Shown: positions 13,698-25,426 of the stretch, piece by piece
Layout: every line of letters begins with the position of its first letter
How positions within the stretch are numbered: position 1 is the first letter of the stretch
Assembly (NCBI GenBank): GCA_030620095.1
Contig: JAUTXW010000594.1
Span: 1 to 64,000, forward strand
Origin: Kuschelorhynchus macadamiae
Taxonomy: Eukaryota; Arthropoda; Insecta; Coleoptera; Curculionidae
DNA length: 64,000 nucleotides
Direction of reading: 5' to 3'
Notes under the pieces: model-generated
The model's input: only the letters and a program-made list of their open reading frames with translations
Database searches by the model: none
Told to the model about the DNA's origin: nothing
Position numbers and translations under genes: made by a program

Positions 13698-13997
13698 TTA
13701 GCAAAAAGCTGGAAATGATTTTATATCACTTTGAAACAATCCTAATTTTGGTACTTTTTCAGTTTTTAGCATTCTGCTTTGAAAAACCTTCTTAAATATT
13801 AAATTTGGTTCTGCAGTTTGGTAAGAATCAGCAGTCAAAGATGAGATTTTTTCATTTTGACTGAAAAGTGCGTTACGTCCACTTTCAAACACCTGTGACT
13901 CGAAAATAGCTGTTCCAAACGTGAAATACGAATGTTTTAGAGCGTAATTCCTACGCATAGATACATGCAAAGAACTAAAAGTAATCGTAGCGCTCAT
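13698..13997 (-). pseudogene. unidentified ORF remnant, related to 15900-16235
   Basis: The 99-codon frame contains SQVFESGRNALFSQNEK and SSLTADSYQTAEP. The plus strand at 15940-16030 encodes a similar string with substitutions, and both loci end in the same nucleotide string CATTTCCAGCTTTTTG. Two diverged inverted copies of one coding unit point to a transposon gene, but no family was recognised. The N-terminal part is missing. Confidence 0.4.
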
Positions 13998-14039
13998 TTT
14001 CCGCTAAATGACTCTTTTTCAGTCTCATGACTTTTGAAA

Positions 14040-14829
14040 TTAAATTGACCCCCATGCGTATGGTGAATCGAATGTTTATGCTATTTGATCGTTCAATTTT
14101 GTTCTCTACGTTTTATCTACAAGGGTGGGTGAACAGGGGATAGGACTTCCGTGTCTGATGTAGTTATATGGTGAAGTATGGCCCTATAGAGACATTGAAT
14201 CACATATTTTTTTAAACTAATAATTCAACATTAAGAATAATTTATTAATAATTCGATTTATTTAAATTTAGTGTCAAGTTGGCCTTATTTGAAGAAATGT
14301 AAATTTGTGAGTCGGGAGTACACAAAAGGGGGAGACGCTGAGTTTAAAATTATCTATATTGTATAGGAAAACAAAGCCAGAAAGTTGCTCTTTGCCGAAG
14401 TATGGTAAGTAGATTTTTTATTCTCATTAGTGTGAGACAGTATTTTGAGAATAACGATGGGGAGGATTAAATGGGGGAAATTAAAGTCCTGTCCGTTATT
14501 TAAAACCTATCAACGCGGACGCAAGTGGATAGCTGAAAACTATTTTTTTATAAGTTTTACCTAATATTGACCCAAAGAAATGTTGACTTTTCCAAAAGTT
14601 TTTGAAAAAGTTTTTCACTGGACCTTCAGTTTAGTTGTCTCAGTTCTTAACACGTTGGTCTTTGATTAAACTGAGAGTTTTTAACTAGTGACCAGTTTAT
14701 GTTGTTTTTAAAATGAATAAAAATCGGTAAATTTCCTTTACCCGGAACTTCCCTCGTTATAAATCTTTCCTTTTATTAGGAATGATAAAGTGTGTTCCAA
14801 TTTACTTGAGTACATAAAAATTGAGTAAT
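14040..14829. other. unassigned AT-rich DNA
   Basis: No open frame of note and no transposon end recognised. Confidence 0.4.
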
Positions 14830-15700
14830 ACATATATACTGTCTTTTCGAACATTTTTATTGGGCGTAATTTTCTGCATCATATTGCATTCCTACCAATA
14901 TTTTACCAGTTTAAAATAAACTCAATACGTAATTGTTCCATTGGCACACACCGCCATTTTGTCACGTCAATGTTGAATTCTTATCATTTTCTCGCTATAT
15001 CACATAAAATTTAAAATCAATTTTTAACATTTTATTTTAAAAAAATTTTTTTGGCCTCCATTTTGTTCCGCGATATTGAATTCGTACCACTTTACCAGTT
15101 GATCTCTATCACACATAAGGCTTGAACCAAACTTGAAACTAATTTAGTAAATAGTTTTTTAAGGCTGATTTTTTAATTAATTTGTTAGGACGCCATTTCG
15201 TTTCACTTATCTTATATTTATACCAAAATATCTCTAGTTTATTTCTATGTAATACTTGTTTTTGTGCAAAACTTAAAGTAAATTGGATAATTAATTTTTT
15301 TAGTAATATTTTTTAACGTTATACTAGACCGCCATCTTGTTCTGGCATATTGGATTTTTACCAAAATATTACCACTTCTTCCCCATGAGATTACTCTTAA
15401 TTTTTGTATTAGTTTTCAAACCATAACGCGAACTGACAGACAGACAAACAAACCGACAGACAAATCAACGAAATATTTTTTTGCGTCTAGGGGCGCTAGA
15501 TGCCTAGATCTAGGTGAAGACATGTAAAACCTGAGAATGTTATTTTTTTACGATTACAAACATTTTATTTGGCTGCCATTTTTTTAGCCATATTGGATTT
15601 TTACCAAAACATTACCAGGTCGTCCCCATACGACTCTTAACGTTTGACCAGTCAACTGAAGTCGTTTTTTAGTGAAAATGCAGATCGACAGACAGCAAGA
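14830..15700 (+). repeat. periodic repeat family with 'CCGCCATTTTGTT' boxes, copy 1
   Basis: A diverged block recurs roughly every 120-140 bp: a CGCCATTTTGTT-like box, then ATATTGGATTCnTACCAAA, TTACCAGTT and an AT-rich spacer ending near TTTTTTA. It ends in a GACAGACAGACAAAC-type run near 15434-15470 and again at 15690. Other copies lie at 17620-18240 (plus), 36580-36840 and 42560-43810 (minus). No coding sequence. Confidence 0.65.
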
Positions 15701-16235
15701 CAGACAGTCCGATTTTTTAAAAGATTATTATTTATTACAAAAATGTCCTGGAATTTCTCAGACGAATGTGGATGATTATCGTTTCAAAGGCCATGAGACT
15801 GTGAAAGGACCACTTAGCGCTATGACTAATTTGTTTTTTTGCGTAGAAATGAGTAAAATTTTAAAATTGGATGCTTCTTGAACGTAGAATTTGATGTTCT
15901 AAAACCATTTTTCATTTGAAATAGTCGTTTTCGTATCACAGGTGTTTGAAAGTGAGCATAATGCACACTTCAGCCGAAAAGAAAAAATTAACTCATCTCT
16001 GACTGCTGATTCTGACGAAACCTCTGATCCAAATGTTTAGGGAGTTTAGTATATATATTTATATATTGTGTACGATGCACCCCTTAGGCGTTATAAGCCT
16101 AAACTTGAAAAAAACTCAAAAATTACGCGCTTTTTTGCTCCCAAAAGTTCTTCTCAGAAACAGTCGCAAACTCATACTACTCTTATTTAAAATGCCCAAA
16201 GTAAAATAAAGTCATTTCCAGCTTTTTGAGAATTA
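15672..16235 (+). pseudogene. unidentified ORF remnant with a PIP-box-like tail
   Basis: The frame 15672-15881 contains LLQKCPGISQTNVDDYRFKG and GPLSAMTNLFFCVEMSKILK. After a break, FESEHNAHFSRKEK and SSLTADSDETSDPNV match the minus-strand ORF at 13698-13997. Further on a frame near 16085-16190 encodes KITRFFAPK, which resembles a PCNA-interaction box, followed by a Ser/Gln-rich tail. The family was not recognised; a transposon protein is likely because two inverted copies occur. Confidence 0.35.
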
Positions 16236-16446
16236 AGAAAAACCAAAAGTCTAATTTGACTAGGCTATATATTTCCATAAGTATTTTTTTCGCAGTAGGT
16301 ATGTAACAATTCTTTCAATAATGATATTATTATTAATAACTATTGTTATTAATTAAAATATTAATATCAATATTATTATTATAATGCAGGGGTGTGTTTC
16401 TCCGCGCAGTATGCCATGTATTTACAGCTCGATTTATAGTCATAGG

Positions 16447-17437
16447 TAGGAACGGGCGAATTAGATTTTACCTATCGATATGTCAGTTTATATACAGTTT
16501 CCATTGCCACCTATCGACATATCAATATTTCCCGACATATTTTTTAAAAAGCAAAACAAAACTCACTTTAATATTATGGCATAATTTTCCTAGTGATATG
16601 GAATCCTTTTATCCATAACTATCCATGTTCCCGGCTACTTGTCGAAAATATCAGTTACCTATCTATATCATCGAACACCTTTTGGCACTATAGTATTTTT
16701 CTTTTTTTAAAAAAACCGAAAAATTAAGTTCCCCTTACTTAATACTAGCATTGGCACTATGACCAGTATTGACGCTGTGTTTCTAAATATGGCCATTGAT
16801 ATCAATGAATTAGAAAGTGAATTTAGATTATTAAAATATTAGAAATAATTGAGATTTCTCTAGAAATGATGGGAAGACAAATCTGTTGTACAAAAAGAAA
16901 CGATGAATATCTAGTTTTTCAGAATTATCAAAATATATTTGCTTTCCCACTTAACAGTTCATGTGTAAAAAGGTTTTTAGCACTATAAATTTTAATAAAA
17001 CCAAATTGCGTATTTCACTGTGGAAACAATCTTCCTGTCTGCCGTTTGGTGTGTTACATAACAAGAACGTTAAGATCCACCGATTTTTTACTGTTAAATT
17101 GTTTTGATTCTCTTGTAAATCTCTTTGTTAAATAAATACACCAACGATATTTTATAATAGTTAAAATATCTTATATTTTTTTGCAAACGTTTTCTTTGTA
17201 CTTGATCATTTGAAAGTTTTGATTTTCCAACAATGTTTACTATGTGTGTACATGTTGTGTTAGGTTTTGTGCCACTTTATAGTAAAAAATATATATTTTA
17301 ACAAGATGAGTGGCTATTTTTTAATTTGAAATTCATTTACTATCTACATACCCCCATTACTACATCTGTTGATTTTCTGGCAACTGGTCGCTGATCTATC
17401 GCTAACTATCGATATATCGATAAAACGCCCATCCCTA
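16447..17437. mobile_element. non-autonomous hAT-like element with 8-bp TSD
   Basis: The left end reads TAGGAACGGGCG and the right end CGCCCATCCCTA, a 12-bp imperfect inverted pair. Flanks are GTCATAGG (16439-16446) and GTCATAGA (17438-17445), a 7-of-8 match of hAT-typical length. TATCGATA motifs lie just inside both ends. No transposase domain remains in the 991 bp. Confidence 0.6.
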
Positions 17438-17619
17438 GTCATAGATCATACCAACAAAAGGAAACGATCCTGTTGCAGGTTGTGAAAGTTTCTTACTCTC
17501 CGGAAGGTGTTAAAAGGATATTGAAGTAACTCTAAAACTCGTCGAGTAAAAGTATTATTTTTTGTTTAATTTCTAAAAATCGGTAAATTTCCTTTACCCG
17601 AAACATCCCTCATTATGAA

Positions 17620-18240
17620 TATTTCTTTTTATTAGGAATAGTGAAGTATGAACCAATTTAGTTCAGTACATAGTTATTTAGGAACACATTATTGTCTTAT
17701 CAAACATTTTTATTGGACTCCATTTTGTTCCAATATATTGGATTCCTACAAATATTTTACCAGTTTCTACCTATGCCACACTTGATTTTGGGCATAATTT
17801 AAAATTATTTCAAGCAGTAGTTTTTTGATTTACGCACGTCGCAATTCTGTTACGTCATGTTGAATTCGAACCAGTTTATCATATTTTATTTTTCTCCAAA
17901 ATTTACAGTCAATTGAATAAAAAGATTTTTTTACGTTAATTTTTTTAACATGTTATTTGGCCGCCATTTTTTTCCGCTATCTTATCTTCGAAACACAACT
18001 TTACAAGCTTATCTCTTTATCACACTTAACGCTTGCTCAAAACTTGAAATTAATCTAAAAAGCAGCTTTTTTCAGACTGGTTTTTTTAAATATTTTATTA
18101 GGCCGCCATTTTTTTTTGCTATCTTATATTCATACCAAATGTATGACGGAATCAGAAGAGAGAAAACATGTTTTTTGTCCTCTAGGGTCCCTGAAACGTA
18201 AAGATCTGAAAAAATCTCGGAGGGTGATTTTTTCACGATT
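17620..18240 (+). repeat. periodic 'CCGCCATTTT' repeat, copy 2
   Basis: Same repeat structure as 14830-15700: TTTTATTGGACTCCATTTTG, then GGCCGCCATTTTTTTC (about 17959) and again near 18102. The open frame 17950-18201 is a by-product of the repeat. Confidence 0.6.
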
Positions 18241-18344
18241 GCAATACTTCTCTTTTATGTAAATGGGGATGGGATGTAAAAAGTATATTTTTTTTTTATT
18301 GAGAAACTATAGACTTTCCGATATTCTGTTATAAAATTTAGAGG

Positions 18345-18477
18345 GCAATAAATTACGAGCACAATATTGGACAGGCTTTTTATTTCTTTCTATAGTTTTA
18401 AATTTTTGCCAACGTTTCGATAGTTCAGTTTCTATCTTCCTCAGAGCTACAACTAAAATAAACATGCAAATAACAAA
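18345..18477 (-). mobile_element. short PLE-derived terminal fragment carrying a hammerhead motif
   Basis: Block A of unit 1 contains about 135 bp that are absent from the paralogous site in unit 3 (27105-27130), where AATTTAGA continues directly into the ATTTTAATTTTTTT stretch. The extra DNA holds the ribozyme-like motif at 18408-18447. No other PLE protein sequence is attached, so it is a solo terminal fragment or a small non-autonomous element. Confidence 0.55.
18408..18447 (-). ncRNA. candidate hammerhead ribozyme
   Basis: Minus strand: short stem I (GCT with GGC), core CTGAGGA (18444-18438), an extra A, stem II GATAG-loop-CTATC, GAAA, palindromic stem III ACGT, then U; the predicted cleavage site is between 18411 and 18410. 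All conserved core residues are present. The very short loopless stem III suggests activity as a dimer, as described for PLE hammerheads. Confidence 0.65.
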
Positions 18478-20199
18478 GTATTTTAATTTTTTTTAATAGA
18501 ATTATACTTTGTATTTGGATCCCGCTCGATCGGTAACCTAATTAGGTATTTGTTGGTGACTCACATCGTCCTGCAACACTGCAAATATCACGTGATTTAT
18601 GTGCAGCGGCAGAATCGAGACTTTAAATTGATTTCGATATCCATTTAAAAATAACTGATATCTGCATTTCATTCACTAGTTATGTTTTTTGATAAATATC
18701 TAGCAGGATAGTGGCGATGTAGGGACAATGACGACTCTTTCCTATCTCCACATCTGTAATTCAAGAAAAACTCCATTTCGGCTGACCATCATATTAGTTC
18801 GATACAATATGGCGATAAAATTAAATCAATTTTTTAAATCCCAGTTTTTGTTTATGATTATGTCAGAGAGATTGTCTGCAAAAAGAGAAACTGTCGTCTA
18901 ATTCTATACCGCATCACCTTACATTTACTGTCTACAAGGTAGTATTATAAATGTCCTACTTGTCGGAAATTCAACCCATCCATAGTCTTACCAACCGCCA
19001 ATGGAAGATTTACCAAAATCTTATGCACCTAAATCCTTGAAGAACTTTCGTCTAGGGGAGGTAAAAAAATAAACGTAAAAAATTTGGCTTTTATTAAACT
19101 TATCAACTTCATTATGCTTCTACGATTAGTTCTGCTCCTGCAAATAATGTAAGTATTTAAGTTTCAAGAATATGCATATTTTATCTAAAATATTTTATCT
19201 AAAATATACAAATTATCCCAACTTTCTAAAATTGTATGAAATTCTCTTTTGTATTTATGTTTTTCGATACTTAGAAGGAAGTAAAAATGAACGATGTGGT
19301 TAGTATCTAAAAATCTTTTTGTGGAAATTCAAATACGACTTATTTGACTTATTAATTAAAACTAAACAAATTTAAGGAACTCACTAGTCAGGAATGCACC
19401 TCGGCTTGCTTATAAAAAGCCAATTCAAGCATTCGTAGGAAACACAAAAGAACTTTCTTTACGGATAGAAGGCAAACCGCAATTTGCAGAAATGACACAA
19501 GAGTTGCAGCAACGGAAACCTGGCGGAAATTTCCGCAAATTAAATATCATTCAAGCGCCCTTTTGTTTTAAGATGATGGCGCTCGAGAAAAGAGGGATTT
19601 TAATTAAATACTTTTTCGTAGGTATTGGAAAAACTGATTAAGAAATAACCATATAAAAATACGTAAAGAAAACGTTCAGTGTATAACTTTATATTGTTTC
19701 CAGTTAAGAAATTGAGTATCGTATTTTTTTTTTAAGATATGTGAAGTAAATATTTAAATAAACGACGACGTTCGTTTCATCTTACCATAAAAGTAAGAAC
19801 AGCATAAGTTTTATATTTATCTCCCTGGTGAGAAGAAGATATAAAACTGAATTTTAGCTTAGCTAAGCTGAAAAACTTTTGATAAAAATATTATTGATAC
19901 GGTAATATAGAGAGCTTAAAATTACAAAGAAGCAAAACGACTCTAAAACGTTTTTGAAAAAGGTCCCTCAAAAGAATTAAATGCAGAATCGCCAACTAGA
20001 TTTGAAAGCGGATAACTACAAAAATTATTTCTTGACACAATAGTTTAAAATAACAATAATAGTAATAAACATCTTTATTGTTTATTATCCAATATTTAAA
20101 GTACAAAATTTTTAAATAATATATGTATTTCTAGGGTAACAAAAGGACTTAGTATCTGTGTAAACAGATGTATGCTGTTTACCCAGATACTGTTTAGGC

Positions 20200-22567
20200 C
20201 AGCCATGTCAAACTCAAAGTCACTGGTGGGCCAAAAGCATGAAGACCATCGACTAGGTGGGCCGCAAAACCTTATCTTAAAGAAGACAAAATACTGAAAA
20301 TCTTGAGAAAAAGTACTATTATAGGACAAGTATGTTTATTAAAATTCCAATAAAAAGGACATTACAAAAAACTACAAACATTAAATTCTTTTGCCAGATA
20401 TTTGACATCTTTTGTCTTTAATTAAGTTGTCTATTTGTGGCGAGAATTTATCGGCCGAAATGATTTTTAAAACTATATCCTTTCATCAAAGAAAATAGTT
20501 GTTCACACTTATCGGTACTTCCAAACATTGACAGGATTTTACAGGCAAATTTTCTCATTTCTTGGTATTCAACAGGCAAGTGCTTATAAAATTCGAATGT
20601 ACCAACACTATCAAATTTTTGATTTAAATGGATCTGACACTGAATCTCAATTACTTCCATTTGCAAGTGAGGGGGAACTTTATCAATATCGATAGTGAAA
20701 AGACCAGTAAATAGAGAAAAATTGTTTTCTTGGGTCTTAAAATCCTGAAAACGCTTCTCAAATTCTGCCAGAAAGCTACTCAATTTCTCTGGATATATTT
20801 TGTATGATATTGGGACATTTGTGCTTTGCTGATATGCCTTACAAGTCAGAAAATATGACAGATTATCCTCTGCTAACTGTTTTTCCCACAACATCATCTT
20901 ACACTTGAAAGCTTTCACGTGATCATGCATATTTGTAATAACTTGACGTGGTCCTTGCAATTTTGTATAGTAAGTCCGACAAGAGTTTTGTTATATCTAC
21001 CATAAATGAAAGATCTTGTAAAAAAAGTACATCGCGTAATAAGCTGACATCTTCTCCTTTTGTTTCCATGAAAACGCGTATTTCTTCTTTGAGTTTCCAA
21101 AACCGGTCGAGTACAATAGGAACACGAAAGCCATCGCACCTCTGCATAATATGGTAAACCAGTGTATTCACTTTCTAAATCACGTAAAAATGCAGAAAAC
21201 TGTCGCTGATTAAGGCCTCGTGACCTTATGAAGTTTATAATTTTTTTCACTGACTTTAAAACACTTTCCAACTTGATCACTTTTGAGCATAAAACTTTTT
21301 GGTGGATTATACAATGAATATGATGAAAATCTGGTCTGTCACTGCCTGTTTCTCTGGTCTTTGTCTGTAATATTTTAACGAAGCCATTTTTTACTCCAGT
21401 CATTGAAGGAGCTCTGTCTGTTGCAACGGAACACAGTTTTGACAAATCTAAATTGTACTTTTGCAGAAGTCCATAAACAGCACTGAAAATATCCTTCCCA
21501 GTCGTTGTATCATGCAATGGTACTAATTCCAATAATTCTTCATACACATTGATATCAGTATCAACCGCACGAAGAAAAACAGCGAGTTGCGCCACACCAC
21601 ATACATCCGTACTTTCGTCACAGGCAATAGAAAATGCAAAGAAAGAGTCTGATTTTGTTTTTATCTGATCACTTATATTGGTAGCCAACTCAGTAACTCT
21701 TTCAGCGATAGTATTCCGGAACAAGGATATATTTTGAAATGCTTTCACGCTCCCGGGACTTTCAATTTCCGCGGCCTTTACAAGGCACTCTTTTATAAAT
21801 TCACCCTTAACAAATGGTTTTGAATGTTTCGCGATCAACTCCGACAGTACGTAGCTCGCTTAAAGGACAGATTAATTTTCTTGCTTTGGACGTGTAAACA
21901 TAAGCTGCTGATCTTTCAACCGTGATTTTAACTTATTTAACTTTTCGTTTCTGACCATGCCTGTCTACTTGTCAAACATAGTTTTATGAATATCATAGTG
22001 ACGTTTTATATTATATAATTTTGGGACACCGACTGTACTATTTCGAATCAAACAAGTAATTTTTTCTTTCACTTCACAGCAAAAAAACTCAAATTCCCAC
22101 TTTTCTTGAAAGATACGATGCTCATTTACAAGTTTCCTCTTACTTCCACTTGGTTTTGAAAGAGACATGTTAAAAACTGTATCCGACATAAATTATAATA
22201 AGTACTGTTAAGTGTTGTAACAATAAGTGGGCAACTCGACTCGAAACTCTATCGCAACTGACTTATAACTGACTAAACGCTGAACTCAATCGAACACGGC
22301 TTATATACGGATTGTGATTTCTCGAGTTCTTTTTAGAATGTTCAGATAGCGTCATCTGTGTTTTTGCGGGATAGAATTTCATGGAACAAGCCAGATAACG
22401 TTTGGCTTTAGGTTGAGTATGTGTAGTTCATCCTCCTAAACCTAGATGGCACTATGTAGAATTGTACATTTTATTATACCAATCGTTGCGCGCGCTTTGA
22501 AAAACGTTTTCAACTTGTTCGCGGGCCGCAGAAAAATGCTCATTGGGCCGCATGTTTGACATGGCTG
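20200..22567 (-). mobile_element. hAT element (GTF2IRD2/ZBED-like transposase), copy 1
   Basis: Terminal inverted repeats are CAGCCATGTCAAAC (left) and GTTTGACATGGCTG (right). An exact 8-bp target duplication GTTTAGGC lies at 20192-20199 and 22568-22575. Length is 2368 bp with the transposase on the minus strand. It is inserted in the 3' UTR of the LINE, so it is younger than the LINE. A deleted sister copy lies at 36883-38320. Confidence 0.95.
20403..22189 (-). pseudogene. hAT transposase, copy 1 (broken)
   Basis: The N-terminal frame (22189-21965) has a BED-finger-like region ending NIKRHYDIHKTMFDK; the second Cys of the C-x2-C pair is replaced (TCLIR). After a stop, the 307-codon frame 21838-20915 carries the catalytic-domain strings FSIACDESTDVCGVAQLAVF and LCSVATDRAPSMTG. 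A frameshift near 21150 moves to another frame, and 20960-20448 encodes the C-terminal dimerisation region with YQEMRKFACKILSMFGSTDK and CEQLFSLMKG. A deletion after LMKG removes about a dozen residues and shifts the frame before the end near 20403. hAT transposases cut and paste their element, making 8-bp duplications. At least three breaks make this copy inactive. The family resembles host-annotated GTF2IRD2/ZBED5-like proteins. Confidence 0.9.
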
Positions 22568-22600
22568 GTTTAGGCCTTAAACTAATTAAATCAAACTCTA

Positions 22601-24268
22601 TTAAAAATATAATAAATTTGTCATAATAATCTCAAATAACGTAATTGATAAATATAAATATAATAATAGTAGAGAAGAAGAGAAAAGATCAAGAGTTAGA
22701 AGAAAGAAGAAATGAAAGATATGGCGATGAAGACTCACAGTTGAGATAGTAACATATTTAAGTTTAAATTTAAAAGCTAGAAATGATAAATTAGTATGAA
22801 AATTACTATGCACATTTACAAAGTGAGCTATATTATATGAAAATGATCTTTTAAACATCTCCTTACGTTGCTTAGGAACTGTAAGGACAGTGCGAAATTT
22901 TATTTTTTGATATAAGTATCGAGGTGACTTAAATTTAAGAATTTTAAAGTAAAAAATTGAAGTATGGAGTTTAAATCGATTGAACATATTTAACCGCCTC
23001 ACTCAGTAAGAAAGGGAGTTATATGATTAAGCCTTCGCACACCATATATTAACCGTAGACACGAATTTTGTAGTTTTTGAATTAGGTATCGATCCATAGC
23101 ATTAAAGCAGGTCGTATATACACAACTACAATGATTAAAATGTGACAATATAAGAGCAACACAGAGTATCTTTTTAGTTTCACAAGAAAGGTAGTATCTA
23201 TGTGCATAGATTAGCTTTAGATTTTCGTACGCTATTCTGAGTTTAACTGTAACATGCTCCCTAAATCGCAACTTTGTATCTAGCAATAGTCCCAAACTCT
23301 TGCCAGTGTCTGAATAAGCAAGCAAGGTATTGTTCAGTTTTATTTTAAGGGTTGTTTTTACATTGGTTTTTTGTAAGTCGTTTCCAAAAATGAGAGCAGA
23401 TGACTTAATTGGGTTAAGCTGAACCAGATGATCGGATGACAGTTCATGAAAAGAGTTCAGATCAGTATTAATTATTTGTTCGGCTTAGACCAGATCCTCT
23501 TCAGAGAACGAAAAGTAAATTTGGTTATCGTCAGCGTAAAAATGTGAGCGGCAATGCCTAAGGGAGCTAAAAAAATTGAAGGTATACACTGTGTACAGCA
23601 AAGAGTCCAATATACTACTATGTGGGACACCTGAGCGGATATTTAATAAAGCAGACCACTCATTATTATGTACTACTTGCTGTGTACGGTCCGATAAAAA
23701 TGATTTTATAAACTTTTTAGCATCTTCACTAAAACCGATGTCATGTAGTATAGATAATAGAATCTCATGATTTTATCAAACGCCTTACTAAAATCTAAAA
23801 GAATCAAAATATTTTATTTTATTTATTTTATTTATAATTTTATTATCATCATGATTTAAGAATATCATCAATTACATATCGTCGAGAGCAGATTCACAGC
23901 TGTAACCTTCTCTAAAGCCGGACTACCTAAGAGGCAAGATACTGTGTACAATAAGATACCTGTTATCTGGTGATCCTTTCAAGAATCATAGACAGCGTCG
24001 GAAGTATACTAATTGAACGAATTTGATTAAATTCTGTGGTATTTTTGACTTTTGGCAAAGGAACTACCTGGGCTTGTTTTCAAAGAACAGGAAAGTATGA
24101 GCAAAGTAAGCACTCTTTAATTGTATGAGTTAAATATGGAATGATAAATAGACAACACATTTGTAATAATGTTATATTGATCTTGTCAATACCAAACGCT
24201 TTTGTTTTTATATTATTTAAAATATCACTTACTTCAATTTCAGTTGACAAGTGAAAATAGGCAGACAA
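22601..24268 (-). pseudogene. LINE reverse transcriptase and C-terminal region (frameshifted)
   Basis: The order along the minus strand is: FHLSTEIEVSDILNNIK (24250), the usual start of the RT domain in jockey/CR1-type LINEs; a degraded palm region; the catalytic FYADD codons near 23546; the frame 23325-22999 with SLGLLLDTKLRFREHV and LQNSCLRLIYGVRRLNHITP; and 23002-22601 with FKILKFKSPRYLYQKIKFRT and FKRSFSYNIAHF, the post-RT tail. Several frameshifts separate these pieces and the endonuclease domain is absent through 5' truncation. The protein would have reverse-transcribed LINE RNA at a nicked target. It is not functional here. Confidence 0.85.
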
Positions 24269-24877
24269 AATTCGTATATAGCAAATGCACTACCTAACCT
24301 TGTAACTCTAAATTTATCCCGTTAACAAATATGGATTTTCAAAAATTGAGTAGGCCTATTTGCCCTAAAGAAGACGTAACACTTAAACTATAATACTGTT
24401 AATAGGAATTTAATTAAGTTTTTCGGAAATAAAAGTTAATATTACTCGAACATAGTTGAAATTCTTTTTGATTTTTCGCAAACAAGGTGTGTAACAGAAG
24501 TATCTAAAACTTTTCTCTTTATTCGACTTAGTATTGTGTAATTTCCAAAATTCCAGTACTTACAACCATCATCACTTGAGGGCATAATTTTGTAAACACA
24601 AACATTTAAATAAAACTTGATAACCATATTATATTATTTTAAAATATATTGTACTAAAATAGTACTATTTGACAAAATTATAACAATCAAGAATTAGTAA
24701 CAAACGCTTACGGCATAAGGGGACTTAACATAGCAGAATTTAAAATATTCGATTCGAAGAAGTTAACAGAACAAAAATTACAGCGATTTCCCAGAGTTAT
24801 AAATATTTTAAAGAAAAACGTAATTTTTGCGGACTTGCCATCTTGACCTTTATTGGTTTATTTATGTGTTTGTAATA

Positions 24878-24966
24878 TTATTCTAAAATCTCGTCACACA
24901 TGTCTTGATCTCTAACGAATATGTATATCAAATTATAAACAGCCTGGGGCTGTTCAGTTAAACCCA
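24878..24966 (-). pseudogene. S10 carboxypeptidase 3'-end remnant, unit 1
   Basis: The minus-strand codons GLTEQPQAVYNLIYIFVRDQ, followed by DMCDEILE and TAA, match the last 30 residues of the intact gene at 35460-45538. An AATAAA lies just downstream, as in the intact gene. The upstream coding sequence is replaced by Tc1-related DNA. Confidence 0.85.
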
Positions 24967-25019
24967 TAATCGATGAAAAAAGATGTCCCGAACAATGTTA
25001 TTTTGTCATTAAAATTGTC

Positions 25020-25420
25020 GGGAAATACTGACTGAAGGACTGCCCGAACAGAACTTATTTCTTTACGCGGTGGTCCATTGAACAGTGAACGGTACATTAC
25101 TGATATCTTATCCGAACATGTTGTTCCTTTTGCTCCTTACATAGGCCAACATTTCTTGTTAATGCACGACAATGCAAGACCCCACGTCGCTCATATAGTG
25201 CAAAAGTATTTACATGAGGTGGGTATTGAGACTCTGGACTGGCCTGCAAATAGTCCAGACCTCAACCCTGTTGAACATTTGTTATCATAGACAGACAGCT
25301 TAGAAACCATTAGCCCTTACCAGCCTCTCTTGATGACATTCAAAATTTTGTCACAAATTTATGGAACGATCAAGAGCAGATTAGACGCCTTGTGTCTAGT
25401 ATGAGTATTTATTATTTTAT
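25020..25420 (+). pseudogene. Tc1-like DD34E transposase fragment
   Basis: The frame 25078-25290 contains LMHDNARPHVAHIVQKYLHE and DWPANSPDLNPVEH. The spacing between the second catalytic Asp and the Glu is 34 residues, the Tc1 pattern. After a frame break the next stretch encodes LPASLDDIQNFVTNLWNDQE and RRLVSSM, the normal C-terminal tail. The N-terminal DNA-binding region, first catalytic Asp and terminal inverted repeats are missing. It sits directly upstream of the carboxypeptidase remnant of unit 1. Confidence 0.88.
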
Positions 25421-25426
25421 ATTTTT

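Larger units (their letters stand above)
20047..24262 (-). mobile_element. jockey/CR1-like LINE, 5'-truncated, carrying a nested hAT
   Basis: The minus-strand order is partial RT (24268 to 22999), C-terminal region (to 22601), 3' UTR split by a hAT at 20200-22567, and an AATAAA-containing tail rich in TTATTA near 20047-20090. The paralogous unit 3 at about 29705-29730 lacks this insert: the D block runs straight into GACAGACAAAGTTCG. Unit 1 has the same flanks on either side of the LINE, so that locus gives the empty site. Confidence 0.8.
18282..24966. repeat. carboxypeptidase-locus unit 1 (with nested insertions)
   Basis: First of four related units. The landmarks in order are: A (GAGAAACTATAGACTTTCCG), B (ATAACTGATATCTGCATTTC, 18648), C (GGGAGGTAAAAAAATAAACG, 19056), D (AAACCGCAATTTGCAGAAAT, 19473), E (AAAATTGAGTAGGCCTAT, 24336) and the last codons of an S10 carboxypeptidase on the minus strand (24878-24966). 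A PLE fragment sits in A. A LINE carrying a hAT separates D from E. Confidence 0.75.

Noticed and set aside
16394..16618. 74-codon frame starting at 16394
   Set aside because: It spans the insertion boundary of the hAT-like element (16446/16447) and has no recognisable domain.
22601..23002. 133-codon frame as a separate gene
   Set aside because: Its sequence is the normal C-terminal region of the LINE whose RT lies just upstream; it is only shifted in frame.
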